Shown here in pieces: positions 11,019 to 20,127 of a DNA stretch of 64,000 nt. The position numbers were made by a program, and so were the translations under genes. Each line of letters begins with the position of its first letter. The stretch's first letter is position 1. This stretch comes from Bosea sp. PAMC 26642 (GTDB lineage Bacteria > Pseudomonadota > Alphaproteobacteria > Rhizobiales > Beijerinckiaceae): positions 2,232,001 to 2,296,000 of the forward strand of contig NZ_CP014301.1 in the NCBI RefSeq assembly GCF_001562255.1, in the 5' to 3' direction. Below the pieces are notes generated by a model, which searched no databases, had not been told where the DNA came from, and worked only from the letters and a program-made list of their open reading frames with translations.

Positions 11019-11323
11019 CCACGCCAACACCGCGCCAGATCGCCGTCGCGCTCGAATATGACGGCCAGGGCGCACCGCGCGTCACCGCCAAGGGCCGTGG
11101 TGAACTCGCCCAGCGCATCGTCGACACCGGCCGCGAGCATGGCGTCGCGATCGAGGAAAACGCCGTGCTGGCGCAGGCTCTCTCCGCCGTCGAGCTGGAC
11201 GACCAGATTCCGGAAGAACTCTACCGCGCCGTGGCACAGGTCATTGCCTTCGTGCTCTCGCTGCGCGGCGAGATGCGCGACGCGACGGCGAGGCACGGCA
11301 ATCAGGGCGGCAAAGCGCTTTGA
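11015..11323 (+). CDS. Stand-alone FlhB/EscU cytoplasmic-domain protein
   Basis: Small protein of 102 residues matching only the C-terminal cytoplasmic part of FlhB/EscU export-switch proteins: IAVALEYDG, GAPRVTAKGRGELAQRIV, IEENAVLAQAL, then IPEELYRAVAQVIAFVL. It has no membrane segments and begins at the position that in FlhB directly follows the NPTH autocleavage site, so it resembles the cleaved fragment expressed as a free protein. Coupled to the FliK-like gene upstream and to the GNAT gene downstream by overlapping start/stop codons. Role may be an alternative export-switch component; not demonstrated here. Confidence 0.82.
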   Translation: MTTPTPRQIAVALEYDGQGAPRVTAKGRGELAQRIVDTGREHGVAIEENAVLAQALSAVELDDQIPEELYRAVAQVIAFVLSLRGEMRDATARHGNQGGKAL

Positions 11324-12450
11324 CCACATCGATCGTCGTTCGACGCATCAGCCCGGCGGACTATGCCGGATTCAGCGCGGCCTTCGCCGAACTGGCAAGG
11401 CGCGCGCCCGAACCCAACCCGCATATGGCGCCCGCCGCCGTCGAAGCCGCCGGGCTGTTCGTCGATGACGGCGCGATCGTTATCCTCGCCGCCTGGCTGA
11501 GCGAGGCGCTGGGGTCGGAGCGGCTCGCCGGTATCTGGGTGCTGCGCCGCCAGCGCGACTGGCGCAGCGGCTTTGCCGCCGTGCTCTCGGCCCCGCTTCT
11601 GCCGCTCTATGAGGTCTCGTCGGGCCCGGTGCTCGACCGCGACCATGCCGAGGATGTCGCCTGCGCGCTCCTGCGGCACGTCAAGGCCTCGCGCGACCTC
11701 CCCAAGATCCTCGCCCTGCCGCTGTTGCCGCTGGAGGGACCGGTCTACGAGGCGCTCGCGGAAGCCTGCCGCATCGTGGCGGGCAAACTCTCGACCTACG
11801 AGACCTGGTCCCGCCCGATGATGCTGCCGCAGCCGGGCGACGATGCCGAGCGCTATATCCGGCGCTCGCTCGGCCCGGGCTACAAGAAGCGCATGCAGCA
11901 GTTCCGCGCCATCGGTCGCGACGGCGAGGTGACCGTCCGGCGGCTGCGCACCGAGAAGGCGCGCGAGGCCTTCGAGACCTTCCTGACGCTGGAGGCGGCC
12001 GGCTGGAAGGGTAAAGCCGGCACCGCGATTGCCTGCCTGCCGGCGGATGCGGCCTATTTCCGCAAGCTCGTCGCGCTCTTCGCCGCGCAGGACGCGCTTC
12101 AGGTCGACACGCTGCTGCTCGGCGGCCAGGCGATCGCGATGGGCGTGCTGATCGAAAGCGCCGGCAGCCGTCACTTCCTCAAGATCGCCTATGACGAGAC
12201 GCAAAGCCGCCATTCGCCCGGCCGCGCCCTGACGATCGCCATGATCCGCGCCGATTTCGCCGGCCGACCGCCCGTTCATTTCGACAGCGGCGCCGGCGAC
12301 GGCGTCGATCCTTCGACCTATGTCTGGGGCGAGCGCCGAACGATGGCAAACGCCGTCATCGGGCTCGGACGGCGGCGCGAATGCCTGCCGCAAATCGCCG
12401 CCCACGCCCGCAAGGCGCTCCGCCGGCTGCGCACCCGCCTCAAGCGCTGA
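11320..12450 (+). CDS. GNAT-fold acetyltransferase (BioF2/FemAB-like)
   Basis: Protein of 376 residues with an acyltransferase fold of the BioF2-like group: SLGPGYKKRMQQFRAIG, RAFETFLTLEAAGWKGKAGTA and SPGRALTIAMIRADF mark the C-terminal GNAT domain (about 175-320). The start is TTG at 11320, overlapping the stop of the FlhB-like gene as TTGA; no ATG lies near the beginning of the conserved region, and the coupling supports this start. Co-transcription with the FliK/FlhB-like pair is clear from spacing, but any link to secretion, for example protein acylation, is inference. Confidence 0.75.
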   Translation: MTTSIVVRRISPADYAGFSAAFAELARRAPEPNPHMAPAAVEAAGLFVDDGAIVILAAWLSEALGSERLAGIWVLRRQRDWRSGFAAVLSAPLLPLYEVSSGPVLDRDHAEDVACALLRHVKASRDLPKILALPLLPLEGPVYEALAEACRIVAGKLSTYETWSRPMMLPQPGDDAERYIRRSLGPGYKKRMQQFRAIGRDGEVTVRRLRTEKAREAFETFLTLEAAGWKGKAGTAIACLPADAAYFRKLVALFAAQDALQVDTLLLGGQAIAMGVLIESAGSRHFLKIAYDETQSRHSPGRALTIAMIRADFAGRPPVHFDSGAGDGVDPSTYVWGERRTMANAVIGLGRRRECLPQIAAHARKALRRLRTRLKR

Positions 12451-12480
12451 GCGTCTGCGAACGACGCTGGCAGGCACCGC

Positions 12481-12627
12481 CGTCATTCCGGGGCGGCCCA
12501 CAGGGCCGAGCCCGGAACCCATAACCACAGCTCGCCTCGATAAAAGTGCCCAGCGTCGTCAATTTATCCGACATCGGCAATGCATATGGGTTCCGGGCTC
12601 TTCGCTGCGCGAAGCCCCGGAACGACG
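12481..12627. repeat. Intergenic palindromic repeat, family A, copy 1
   Basis: Begins CGTCATTCCGGGGCGGCCC and ends GAAGCCCCGGAACGACG; inside it GAACCCATAACC pairs with ATATGGGTTCC. The arms can fold on each other around a variable 60-base centre. It fills most of the 261 bases between the GNAT and MogA-like genes. Related copies lie at 35835, 43157, 45010 and 47096. Confidence 0.85.
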
Positions 12628-12711
12628 TCGGTGTTCATTCGTATTTTCAGTGGCGCCGGCCCGGCCGATCGGCCACATCTGGCACGCATCGGCAGGGCAG
12701 GATCGGACGGC

Positions 12712-13257
12712 ATGAGCGCGCAGATCAGGATCGGCATCGTCACGGTTTCGGACCGCGCCTCGGCCGGCATCTATGCCGACGAGGGCGGCCCGGCGATCGA
12801 GGCCTATTTCGTCAAGGTGCTGACGACGCCCTGGACGCCCGTCGCCCGAATCATCCCCGACGACCGCAAGGGCATTGCTGAAACGCTGATCGCGCTCGCC
12901 GACGACGAGGGCTGCTGCCTGATCGTCACCACCGGCGGCACGGGTCCTGCCCCGCGCGACGTCACGCCCGAAGCGACGGTGGATGTAATCGAGAAGCCGA
13001 TGCCGGGCTTCGGCGAACTGATGCGCCAGGTCAGCCTCGCAAAGGTGCCGACCGCGATCCTCTCGCGCCAGACCGCCGGCATCCGCGGCCGATCCCTGAT
13101 CGTGAACCTGCCCGGCCGCCCGCGTGCCATCACTGAGTGCCTCGACGCCGTGATGCCGGCGATCCCCTACTGCATCGACCTGATCGAGGGGCCCTTTCTG
13201 GAGACCGACCCGGCCGTTATCGTGGCGTTCAGGCCGGGGCAGAAGCCGAAGGGGTGA
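12712..13257 (+). CDS. mog: Molybdopterin adenylyltransferase (MogA-like)
   Basis: Cytosolic enzyme of 181 residues in the MogA/MoaB fold, adenylating molybdopterin with ATP before molybdate insertion. The substrate-binding core TTGGTGPAPRDVTPEAT and the IRGRSLIVNLPGRP segment are intact, as is the N-terminal IGIVTVSDRAS. Length fits MogA (about 195) better than the shorter MoaB. The ATG at 12712 begins exactly at the fold; upstream frame runs into the intergenic repeat. No other molybdenum cofactor genes are nearby. Confidence 0.9.
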   Translation: MSAQIRIGIVTVSDRASAGIYADEGGPAIEAYFVKVLTTPWTPVARIIPDDRKGIAETLIALADDEGCCLIVTTGGTGPAPRDVTPEATVDVIEKPMPGFGELMRQVSLAKVPTAILSRQTAGIRGRSLIVNLPGRPRAITECLDAVMPAIPYCIDLIEGPFLETDPAVIVAFRPGQKPKG

Positions 13258-13271
13258 ACCTGCCCGAGGCG

Positions 13272-13922
13272 TCACCCTTGCTTCGCAACCCACTCCGCAT
13301 ACGTCCCGCGCCGCAGGTCGAAACGGTCGTTCTGGCGTGAATAGCCGTCGCCGAACATGCGGCCGACCGGCTTGTAGTCGGTCATGCTGACCCTGAGCGT
13401 CGCCGGATCGACCAGCCCGGCGCGGGCATGGATGCGGACGACCTCGCCGATCAGCAATTCGCGCGTGGGGCTGAAGCTCATCGCGGTATGCTTGCGGCAT
13501 TCCAGCGCGAAGGGCGCCTCCGCGATGCGTGGCACCGAAACGCTTATGCCCGGCAACAGCGAGAGCCCCGCCGCATCGATCTCGCTGACCTCCGGCGGAA
13601 AATCGATGGCGCAGATGTTCATTGCCTCGGCCAGCGCCTCGTCGACCAGATTGACGACGAACTCGCCCGCAGCCGCGATGTTGCGGCTGGTGTCCTTGGG
13701 ATGGTTGCCCGGCTTGTGCTGCAGGCCGAGCACGACCAACGCCGGCGCTTCCGAGAACACGTTGAAGAAGCTGAAGGGCGCGGCATTGACCACGCCCTGC
13801 GGCGAGACGCAGGTGACGAGCGCGATCGGGCGCGGCGTCACGCTGGCGCAGAGCAGCTTGTAGCGCTCGCGCGGGTCGAGATCGGCAGAAGCGGCGGTGA
13901 AGTCGGTCATGGCGGCGCTCAT
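13272..13922 (-). CDS. Flavin reductase family protein
   Basis: FMN-binding split-barrel protein of 216 residues. Typical motifs are RYKLLCASVTPRPIALVT, NAAPFSFFNVFSEAPALV and GEFVVNLVDEALAE; FMN contacts are expected in the ASVTPRP and NAAPFSFF stretches. The ATG at 13922 overlaps the stop of the carbamoylase gene (ATGA), indicating translational coupling; an internal ATG at 13910 is the alternative. Such proteins either reduce free flavin with NAD(P)H or act as flavin-bound oxidoreductases; which applies here is unknown. Confidence 0.87.
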   Translation of the reverse strand: MSAAMTDFTAASADLDPRERYKLLCASVTPRPIALVTCVSPQGVVNAAPFSFFNVFSEAPALVVLGLQHKPGNHPKDTSRNIAAAGEFVVNLVDEALAEAMNICAIDFPPEVSEIDAAGLSLLPGISVSVPRIAEAPFALECRKHTAMSFSPTRELLIGEVVRIHARAGLVDPATLRVSMTDYKPVGRMFGDGYSRQNDRFDLRRGTYAEWVAKQG

Positions 13923-14848
13923 TCCGGCTCGACGACCCCGACCTGGCCGGTGATCGGGCCATAATGCTCGATCCGGCGATGCCGCGCGAAGTCGAAGATC
14001 GTCTCCTTGCCGAAGCGGGTATCGTCGAGATCGCAGGGTACGACGATGATGCCGTCCGCCTCGCCCTCCAGCTCCGCGACGATCTCGCCGTCTGGATTGA
14101 CGATCAGCGTGCCCCCCATCAGGTGGTTGCCGTCCTCGTCGCCGGCCTTCGCCACGGCGACGACCCAGCACGAGTTCTGGTAGGCGCCGGCCTGCACCGA
14201 CAGCCGGTGGTGGAACAGCCGCTGCGCAATGCCCTCGCCGCCCTTTTGCGAGTTCACCGACGGCGTGTTGAAGCCGAGCACGATCATCTCGACGCCCTGC
14301 AGCCCCATGACCCGATAGGTCTCGGGCCAGCGCCGGTCGTTGCAGATGCACATGCCGAGCAGCCCGCCCATCGTCCGCCAGACCGGGAAGCCGAGATCGC
14401 CAGGCTCGAAATAACGCTTTTCGAGATGCTGGTGCGAGCGCGTCTCGTCCAGCTCGACATGGCCCGGCAGATGGATCTTGCGGTACTTGCCGACGATCGC
14501 GCCGGCCCTGTCGATGATGATCGAGCTGTTGAAATGCCGGCCCTCCGGCGTCAGCTCGGCATAGCCGAAGCTCATCCCCATGCCGTACTCCCGCGCCCTG
14601 TCGAACAGCGGCTGCACCTCCGGGCTGGGCATCGCCGCCTCGAACCACGGATCGGCCTGCGCGCGGTCCTCGTGATACCAGCGCGGGAAGAAGGTCGTCA
14701 GCGCCAGTTCCGGATAGACGATCAGGTCGGCGCCACGCGCCTTGGCCTGCTCCATAAGTGCGAGCATTCGGGCGACAACCTGCTCCCGCGTCTCGGCTTT
14801 CTGGATCGGCCCGAGCTGGGCGGCGGCGACGGTCAGGATGCGCGACAT
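13919..14848 (-). CDS. N-carbamoyl-D-amino-acid hydrolase
   Basis: Carbon-nitrogen hydrolase of the nitrilase superfamily, 309 residues, predicted to cleave N-carbamoyl-D-amino acids to the amino acid, CO2 and ammonia. The catalytic triad is present: Glu47 in VYPELALTT, Lys124 in YRKIHLPGH and Cys169 in MCICNDRRWPE. Length equals Agrobacterium D-carbamoylase (about 304), which shares KYRKIHLPGH. The ATG at 14848 starts MSRILTVAAAQLGPIQ; an in-frame start at 14896 adds unrelated sequence. A hydantoinase, the usual partner, is not in the window. Coupled to the flavin reductase gene. Confidence 0.9.
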   Translation of the reverse strand: MSRILTVAAAQLGPIQKAETREQVVARMLALMEQAKARGADLIVYPELALTTFFPRWYHEDRAQADPWFEAAMPSPEVQPLFDRAREYGMGMSFGYAELTPEGRHFNSSIIIDRAGAIVGKYRKIHLPGHVELDETRSHQHLEKRYFEPGDLGFPVWRTMGGLLGMCICNDRRWPETYRVMGLQGVEMIVLGFNTPSVNSQKGGEGIAQRLFHHRLSVQAGAYQNSCWVVAVAKAGDEDGNHLMGGTLIVNPDGEIVAELEGEADGIIVVPCDLDDTRFGKETIFDFARHRRIEHYGPITGQVGVVEPE

Positions 14849-15044
14849 GGAACCTCGAGGGGCGGACGATTGCAGACACGGCCAGTGTCGGGCCAAGCCG
14901 CCACGGCGCGAGCAGCCTTAGCGAAAACGGTGCCAGCCGCCTATTCAGGCGTCATGCGACCGGCGCCCGGCCCACCTGCAATTCTGACTATGCGTGCACG
15001 GCACTGGCAGATGCCGTCGTCCATGACCCGAACCGGAAACGGAA

Positions 15045-15073
15045 GCGCCCCACGGCCGATGGCAGTGGGGCGC
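15045..15073 (-). terminator. Hairpin terminator after the chemotaxis operon
   Basis: Perfect 9-bp stem GCGCCCCAC / GTGGGGCGC with an 11-base loop, about 50 bases downstream of the last chemotaxis gene on the minus strand. Following minus-strand bases are TTCCGTTTCC, a weak T-rich tract. The position fits a Rho-independent or assisted terminator of the che operon. Confidence 0.6.
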
Positions 15074-15124
15074 AAGGATTTCCGCAGGCAGAATACAGCT
15101 ACGGCGCTCAGGTCGCGCCGGACA

Positions 15125-15508
15125 TCAGCAGGCGAGAACCTTCTTCACCCGGACTTCGAGGTCGCGCAGCTCATAGGGCTTCACGACGTAATGGTCGGCG
15201 CCGTTCGTCGTCGCCTCGTCCATCTTGTCCACCGAACGCTCGGAGGTCGCCATGATGATCTTGATCTGGTTCAGCTCGGGAACCGAGCGGATCGCGCGCA
15301 GCAGGTCGATGCCGCTCATGCCGTCCATGTTCCAGTCGAGCAGCAGCAGATCGTAGCGCTTGCTCTGCATCTTCATCAGGGCTTCGCGCGCGTTCTCGGC
15401 CTCGTCGATGTCCTGGAACTCGATCTGCTTCAGGAAGTATGTCGCGAGCCCGCGCATACTCTTCTGGTCATCGACCACAAGGATCCTGTATTCGCTTCTC
15501 GCTTTCAT
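15125..15508 (-). CDS. cheY: CheY-type response regulator (operon-terminal)
   Basis: Single receiver domain, 127 residues. Acid pocket VVDDQ, phosphorylation site Asp58 in LLLDWNMDG, Thr in MATSERS and Lys in VVKPYEL are all present. The ATG at 15508 sits six bases after GAGGAG; a GTG at 15511 is too close to it. It is the last gene of the operon, right after cheB, the position of CheY2 in Sinorhizobium, which is the motor-binding regulator. That functional match is by position and is an inference. Confidence 0.93.
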   Translation of the reverse strand: MKARSEYRILVVDDQKSMRGLATYFLKQIEFQDIDEAENAREALMKMQSKRYDLLLLDWNMDGMSGIDLLRAIRSVPELNQIKIIMATSERSVDKMDEATTNGADHYVVKPYELRDLEVRVKKVLAC

Positions 15509-15518
15509 CACGCTCTCC

Positions 15519-16607
15519 TCAAGCGGTGCGCAGATGGGGGCGTTCGCCGATCAGATTGCCGACGGCGGCGCCGATCTGGTCGAGCGCGACAACCCGGTCG
15601 GCGGCTCCGATCTCGAACGCCGCTTTCGGCATCCCGTTTACCACGCAGGTTTCCCCACTTTGGATTAACGTCTCGGCCCCTGCCTTTCGCATGGCTAACA
15701 AACCGTCAGCGCCATCGCGACCCATTCCCGTCAGCAGCACGCCGATCGCATGGGCGCCGAAGCTGCGGGCGACCGAATGGAACATCACATCGACCGATGG
15801 AGAGTGACCGCTGACGAGCGGCCCCTCTTTCAAAACGCAGACCAGTTCGCCGCGGCGCTCCTCGATTTCGAGATGCCGTGGCCCGCCCGGAGCCACCACA
15901 GCCGTGCCCGGCTTCAGCCGGTCACCATCGGCGGCCTCCTTGCAGTCGAGGCCCGTGGCGCTGGCAAGTCGGGCCGCAAACTTCGCCGTATAGCCCGGCG
16001 GCATGTGCTGGACCACGACGATCGGGATACGCAGATAGGCGAGGTCGCGCATCACCACCTGCACGGCCGGAACGCCGCCGGTCGAAGCGCCGATCGCGAT
16101 CAGCGAAGGGCGGCCCGCCGCGCGCGACGGCTCGCGGGCCATCACTGGACGCACTGGGGCAGTCTCGCGCCTGGCCGCGAACATGCGACGGCTGGCCGAG
16201 GCCCGCGACAGCGCCGAGACCAGATGCTTCATGAAGCTGTCGAGCGTGTGCGTGGTGCCGTCGGGCTTCTCGATGAAGTCGATCGCGCCCAGTTCCAGTG
16301 CCTGGATCGTATTGTCGGCGCCGGGGCCTCCGAAGGCGGAGACGATCAGCACCGGCAACGGATCCTGCTTCAGCACCCGGGCCAGGAGCTTGAGACCATG
16401 GCGGCCCGGCAGTTCGAGGTCGAGCGTGACCACATCGGGCCGTAGCTCCTGGATCGCATCCCAGCCTTCCTCGGCACTGCCGGCGACGCCAATGACCTTG
16501 AAGCCCGGCGCGGAATTGATGATCTGCGTCATCAGTTTCTGCATCAGCACGGAATCGTCGACGACCAGGACTTTGACCGGGCTGGCGGAGGCGGTTTGCG
16601 TGCTCAT
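15519..16607 (-). CDS. cheB: Chemotaxis protein-glutamate methylesterase/deamidase CheB
   Basis: Two-domain protein of 362 residues. The receiver domain (about 10-130) has VVDDS and phosphorylation site Asp63 in VVTLDLELPG; the methylesterase domain (about 165-355) has the Ser-His-Asp triad in AIGASTGGVPAVQ, QHMPPGYTAKF and LLTGMGRDGADG. It removes methyl groups from receptor glutamates after phosphorylation by CheA. The ATG at 16607 overlaps the cheD stop by one base (TGATG). Confidence 0.96.
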   Translation of the reverse strand: MSTQTASASPVKVLVVDDSVLMQKLMTQIINSAPGFKVIGVAGSAEEGWDAIQELRPDVVTLDLELPGRHGLKLLARVLKQDPLPVLIVSAFGGPGADNTIQALELGAIDFIEKPDGTTHTLDSFMKHLVSALSRASASRRMFAARRETAPVRPVMAREPSRAAGRPSLIAIGASTGGVPAVQVVMRDLAYLRIPIVVVQHMPPGYTAKFAARLASATGLDCKEAADGDRLKPGTAVVAPGGPRHLEIEERRGELVCVLKEGPLVSGHSPSVDVMFHSVARSFGAHAIGVLLTGMGRDGADGLLAMRKAGAETLIQSGETCVVNGMPKAAFEIGAADRVVALDQIGAAVGNLIGERPHLRTA

Positions 16608-17200
16608 CACCAGACCTCGACTTCGCCGGCGACGGGCTGGGTCTTGAGACGATTGAGATACGCGACTTCCTGCTCGTGACCGCTGTCGCGCGAGGTCGAC
16701 TGGACGTGCTGGACCCAGGCGCGGCCGGTCGAGGGCTGGTAGTGGATGCGCCGCGAGCGCGTGCCGCCGACATCCTGGGAGACGACGGGAATCCCTTCGA
16801 CCTTGAGGAATTCGGTGACGAAGGCGATGTTGCCGTCGCCGATCGCCAGCATCGTCGCGCCAGACAGGACGCGCGCACCCCCGAAGACCTTGGCCTCGAG
16901 CCCGCTGCGCTTGGCACCGCGCTTGAGCAGGCCGTTGATCAGGACTTCCATCGCGGTGTCGCCATAGCGTTCGCCGGCGCTGGTGTCGGAGCCGCCATTG
17001 TTCTTCGGCAGCAGGAAATGGTTGAGGCCGCCGACCCCGGCGACCGGATCACGCATACACACCGAGATGCAGGAGCCAAGCACGGTGGCGACGATCTCGT
17101 CCTTGGCGGCAGTGATCTCGTGTTCGCCCGGCGCGACGGTGATGATCGTCGCTTCGAAGCGCGGGTCGAAATAGCGGCGAGAGGACCGGGCGACGCTCAT
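16607..17200 (-). CDS. cheD: Chemoreceptor glutamine deamidase CheD
   Basis: Protein of 197 residues. The active-site region VATVLGSCISVCMRDP (Cys) and GLNHFLLPKN (His) are typical, and ERYGDTAMEVLINGL plus AKVFGGARVL complete the fold. CheD deamidates specific receptor glutamines to glutamates and can also interact with CheC-type phosphatases; no CheC is seen here. The ATG at 17200 overlaps the end of cheR by four bases, so the long upstream extension of the frame is not used. Confidence 0.95.
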   Translation of the reverse strand: MSVARSSRRYFDPRFEATIITVAPGEHEITAAKDEIVATVLGSCISVCMRDPVAGVGGLNHFLLPKNNGGSDTSAGERYGDTAMEVLINGLLKRGAKRSGLEAKVFGGARVLSGATMLAIGDGNIAFVTEFLKVEGIPVVSQDVGGTRSRRIHYQPSTGRAWVQHVQSTSRDSGHEQEVAYLNRLKTQPVAGEVEVW

Positions 17201-18063
17201 GGGAGTCTCTCGTAGATGGTCCGGCCGATCAACCGGAGTTGCGGATGCGGCTGCGGGAGCGATTCCGAATGGCCGAGATAGAGGAATCCGCCCGGCGCCA
17301 GCAGGGTCACGAACCGGTCCAGGATCGACGCCTTGGTCTGCGTATCGAAATAGATGAAGACGTTGCGGCAGAAAACGACGTCGAACGGCCCACCCATCGG
17401 CCATTTCTCGATCAGGTTCAGCCGCTTGAAGGCGATCAGCCGGCGCAGGTCGTCGCTGATGCGAACCTCGCTTCGGCCGGCCGGTCCGTCGAATTTGAGC
17501 AGCGGCTTCAAATCCGGCGGCAACCGCTCGAACAGCTCCGCCGGATAGAGGCCGGCCTCCGCGCGATCCAAGATATCGGTGTCGATATCGGTCGCCAGGA
17601 TGCGGAAATCGACGTCGCTGCGCGATCCGATGACGTCGCGCGAGGTCGCGGCGATGCTGTAGGGCTCCTCGCCCGACGAGCAGGCCGATGACCAGATCCG
17701 GATGCGCCCGCGACGTCCGCTGCGCTCGCTGATCAGCCTCGGCAGCACGTCCTTGCGCAGATGGTCGAAATGATGCCGCTCGCGGAAGAACGCCGTGTGG
17801 TTGGTGGTGACGGCGTTGATCAGTTCGGGGATCTCGTCAACCGCACCGGGCGTCTTCAGATAGGCGCAGTACTCGGCGACCGAACCGAGACCGAGCGCCT
17901 TGACGCGACGCGCCAAACGCCCGCGCGTCATCGCTTCCTTGTGTTCACGGATGACGATGCCGGCCTGCTCGTAAACGAGCTTGGCGATGAACCCCATATC
18001 GTCGCGCGTCAACGTCGCGTCGGCGAGGGCCTGGGGGGCGGGCATGGCACTGGATCTCGACAT
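17197..18063 (-). CDS. cheR: Chemoreceptor methyltransferase CheR
   Basis: SAM-dependent methyltransferase of 288 residues adding methyl groups to receptor glutamates. N-terminal helical domain about 15-85, then the SAM-binding core WSSACSSGEEPYSIA, ATDIDTDILDRAE, FCRNVFIYFD and GHSESL. The ATG at 18063 lies five bases after the stop of the upstream chemoreceptor gene; a later in-frame ATG is at 18042. The immediately upstream receptor ends in the pentapeptide NWAEF, a probable CheR docking site. Confidence 0.94.
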   Translation of the reverse strand: MSRSSAMPAPQALADATLTRDDMGFIAKLVYEQAGIVIREHKEAMTRGRLARRVKALGLGSVAEYCAYLKTPGAVDEIPELINAVTTNHTAFFRERHHFDHLRKDVLPRLISERSGRRGRIRIWSSACSSGEEPYSIAATSRDVIGSRSDVDFRILATDIDTDILDRAEAGLYPAELFERLPPDLKPLLKFDGPAGRSEVRISDDLRRLIAFKRLNLIEKWPMGGPFDVVFCRNVFIYFDTQTKASILDRFVTLLAPGGFLYLGHSESLPQPHPQLRLIGRTIYERLP

Positions 18064-18068
18064 TAATA

Positions 18069-20051
18069 TTAGAACTCCGCCCAATTATCTGCGCGCCCGC
18101 CGGCGATGGCGCGCCGGCGCGGCTCCTGCCGCGACGCAGCCACAACCGGCTCCGGCCGGCGCGTTTCGGTCCGGCGGGACGCCGGGCGGGCCTGTTCGGC
18201 CAACTCGGCGGCGGCGAAGCGCTGCACGCGTGCCAGTTCGCCGACGCCGCGGCCGGCCCCGAACGCCGAGGCCGTCTCGGTCCGGAAGAAGGCGACCAGC
18301 GTTTCCAGCGTTGCAATCTCGTCCATCAGCGCGCTGGCCGACGTCGCGCTTTGCTCGGCGAGCGCCGAATTCTGCTGCGTCGTCTCATCCATATGCGCGA
18401 CCGTGCGGCTCATTTCCTCGATGCCATGCGCCTGCTCGGCGGCGGCCGACGAAATCTCGACCACGGTGGCCGAGACTTTCCCGGCCGCCGCGACGATGCG
18501 ATCTAGCGCCTCGCCGGTGCTGCGCACGAAGCGGACGCCTTCGCCCACCTGTTCGTTGGAGCTGGCGATCAGCCCCTTGATGTCCTTGGCGGCCTGGCTC
18601 GAACGCTGCGCCAGCGCGCGCACCTCGGAGGCGACCACGGCAAAGCCCTTGCCGGCATCGCCCGCCCGAGCCGCTTCCACGGCCGCATTCAGCGCCAGCA
18701 GATTGGTCTGGAAGGCGATCTCGTCGATGACGCCGACGATCTCGGAAATCCGCGACGAGGACGTCTCGATCCGCTCGATCGCACCGACCGTCTGCGCAAC
18801 CACGGCCTTGCCGTCACTGGCGACGTCCGCCGCCTCGCCGGCAAGCGCCGTCGCCTCGCGCGAACGGGCCGCGCTCTGCTTGACGGAGGCCGCAAGTTCT
18901 TCGGTCGTGGCTGCGGTTTCCTCGAGATTGACCGCCGTCTGTTCGGTGCGGCTGGCCAGATCGCCGGCGCCTGCGTTGATCTCGGTCGCGGCGCGCGAAA
19001 CGTTGCCGGCCGTGGACTGGATGGTCGCGACGGTCTCGCCCAGATGCGCCAGCGTGCCGTTGAGGCTCTGCTTGAGCTGCGCGAAGCGGCCGCGATAATC
19101 GCCGCTCATGCGCTGCGTCAGGTCGCCCTCGGCGAGCCCGCCCAGAACGTCCGCGAATTCGCCGACGGCATCTTCGACCAGCGCGTTGATGCTGTTGATG
19201 CCCTCGGCGATACGCGCCAGCGCCTCGGGCTTGCCTGCGGTCGTGACGCGGCGCGAAAAATCGCCCTCGACGGCCGCGGCGACGATCTCGGCGACCTCTG
19301 CACCGGCGGCGAGTTCATCGGTGAGTTCGAGCCATTCGACAGCGGTGCCGAGCCGGCGGCCGTCCGCATGAAGCACCGGCGTCAGGGACAGCGAAACGGT
19401 GCGCCTGGCGAGCGGAAACCGGATCGCGTTCTGGCCCGCCAGCCTGGCGCAAGGCTCCTGCTGCACTCTCTCCATGACCTTTCCAAGCATGTCCTTGGCC
19501 GAGCAACCCGGAAAGGTGATACGAAAATCGTCCTGCGCCTCGGTGAAGAACTTCAGCAAGGCACTGTTGACGTAGACCACCCGGCCCCGCTCATCGCAGA
19601 CCATGACATTGGTGCGGCAACCATCGAGCGCCGTGCGGATGCGCATGGCCTCGACGCCGGACTCGTGCACGGTCTTGAGCGCGCGCGCCAGTTCGCCGAT
19701 CTCGTCGCCGCGCGACAGGCCGGGGATTGCAGCGTCCTCGCCATCGGCGATACGCCCGACGACATCGCGCATGTCGGAAATCGGCTTGTGGATGCTGCGC
19801 CCGGCGAACCAGCCGATCAGCACGATCGGCGTCAGCGCCGCCGCGCTCGTCGCAAGCATCTGCGGCAGCGCCGCCGCGAACAATCCTTCAACCTCGGCCC
19901 TGGAAAGGACCTGGGTCAATGCGTCGAACCGTCCCCGGGCGACATGATAGACGCAGGCGCCGACCGTGCCGCCTGCCGCCAGAGCGGCTCCCGCGAACAT
20001 GAGCGGCAGCCTGACCGACAATCGGGAAAGGGAACCGAGGAAGCTGCCCAT
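18069..20051 (-). CDS. Membrane methyl-accepting chemotaxis protein with PAS-like region
   Basis: Chemoreceptor of 660 residues. Two membrane segments near the N-terminus (about 14-35 and 65-85) enclose a very short periplasmic loop of about 30 residues; then a HAMP (about 85-135), a PAS-like segment ([20 protein letters not shown], about 145-250), further HAMP-like helices and the signalling hairpin around [17 protein letters not shown] (about 460-480). With so small a periplasmic part, sensing is probably cytoplasmic through the PAS region. The C-terminus is a linker ending NWAEF, like the NWETF tether of enteric receptors. Lies between cheW and cheR in the operon. Confidence 0.93.
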   Translation of the reverse strand: MGSFLGSLSRLSVRLPLMFAGAALAAGGTVGACVYHVARGRFDALTQVLSRAEVEGLFAAALPQMLATSAAALTPIVLIGWFAGRSIHKPISDMRDVVGRIADGEDAAIPGLSRGDEIGELARALKTVHESGVEAMRIRTALDGCRTNVMVCDERGRVVYVNSALLKFFTEAQDDFRITFPGCSAKDMLGKVMERVQQEPCARLAGQNAIRFPLARRTVSLSLTPVLHADGRRLGTAVEWLELTDELAAGAEVAEIVAAAVEGDFSRRVTTAGKPEALARIAEGINSINALVEDAVGEFADVLGGLAEGDLTQRMSGDYRGRFAQLKQSLNGTLAHLGETVATIQSTAGNVSRAATEINAGAGDLASRTEQTAVNLEETAATTEELAASVKQSAARSREATALAGEAADVASDGKAVVAQTVGAIERIETSSSRISEIVGVIDEIAFQTNLLALNAAVEAARAGDAGKGFAVVASEVRALAQRSSQAAKDIKGLIASSNEQVGEGVRFVRSTGEALDRIVAAAGKVSATVVEISSAAAEQAHGIEEMSRTVAHMDETTQQNSALAEQSATSASALMDEIATLETLVAFFRTETASAFGAGRGVGELARVQRFAAAELAEQARPASRRTETRRPEPVVAASRQEPRRRAIAGGRADNWAEF

Positions 20052-20127
20052 ATTTCTTGTATTTCTTTCGATACGTAAGGCTCTTCCTGATGCAAAAACT
20101 CAACCCTTGCCTGCAGGTGACGAGAAC

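Noticed and set aside
13272-14879. One long minus-strand frame that seems to fuse an N-terminal part to the flavin reductase
   Set aside because: The first half is an out-of-frame shadow of the carbamoylase gene; the real reductase starts at the ATGA overlap at 13922.
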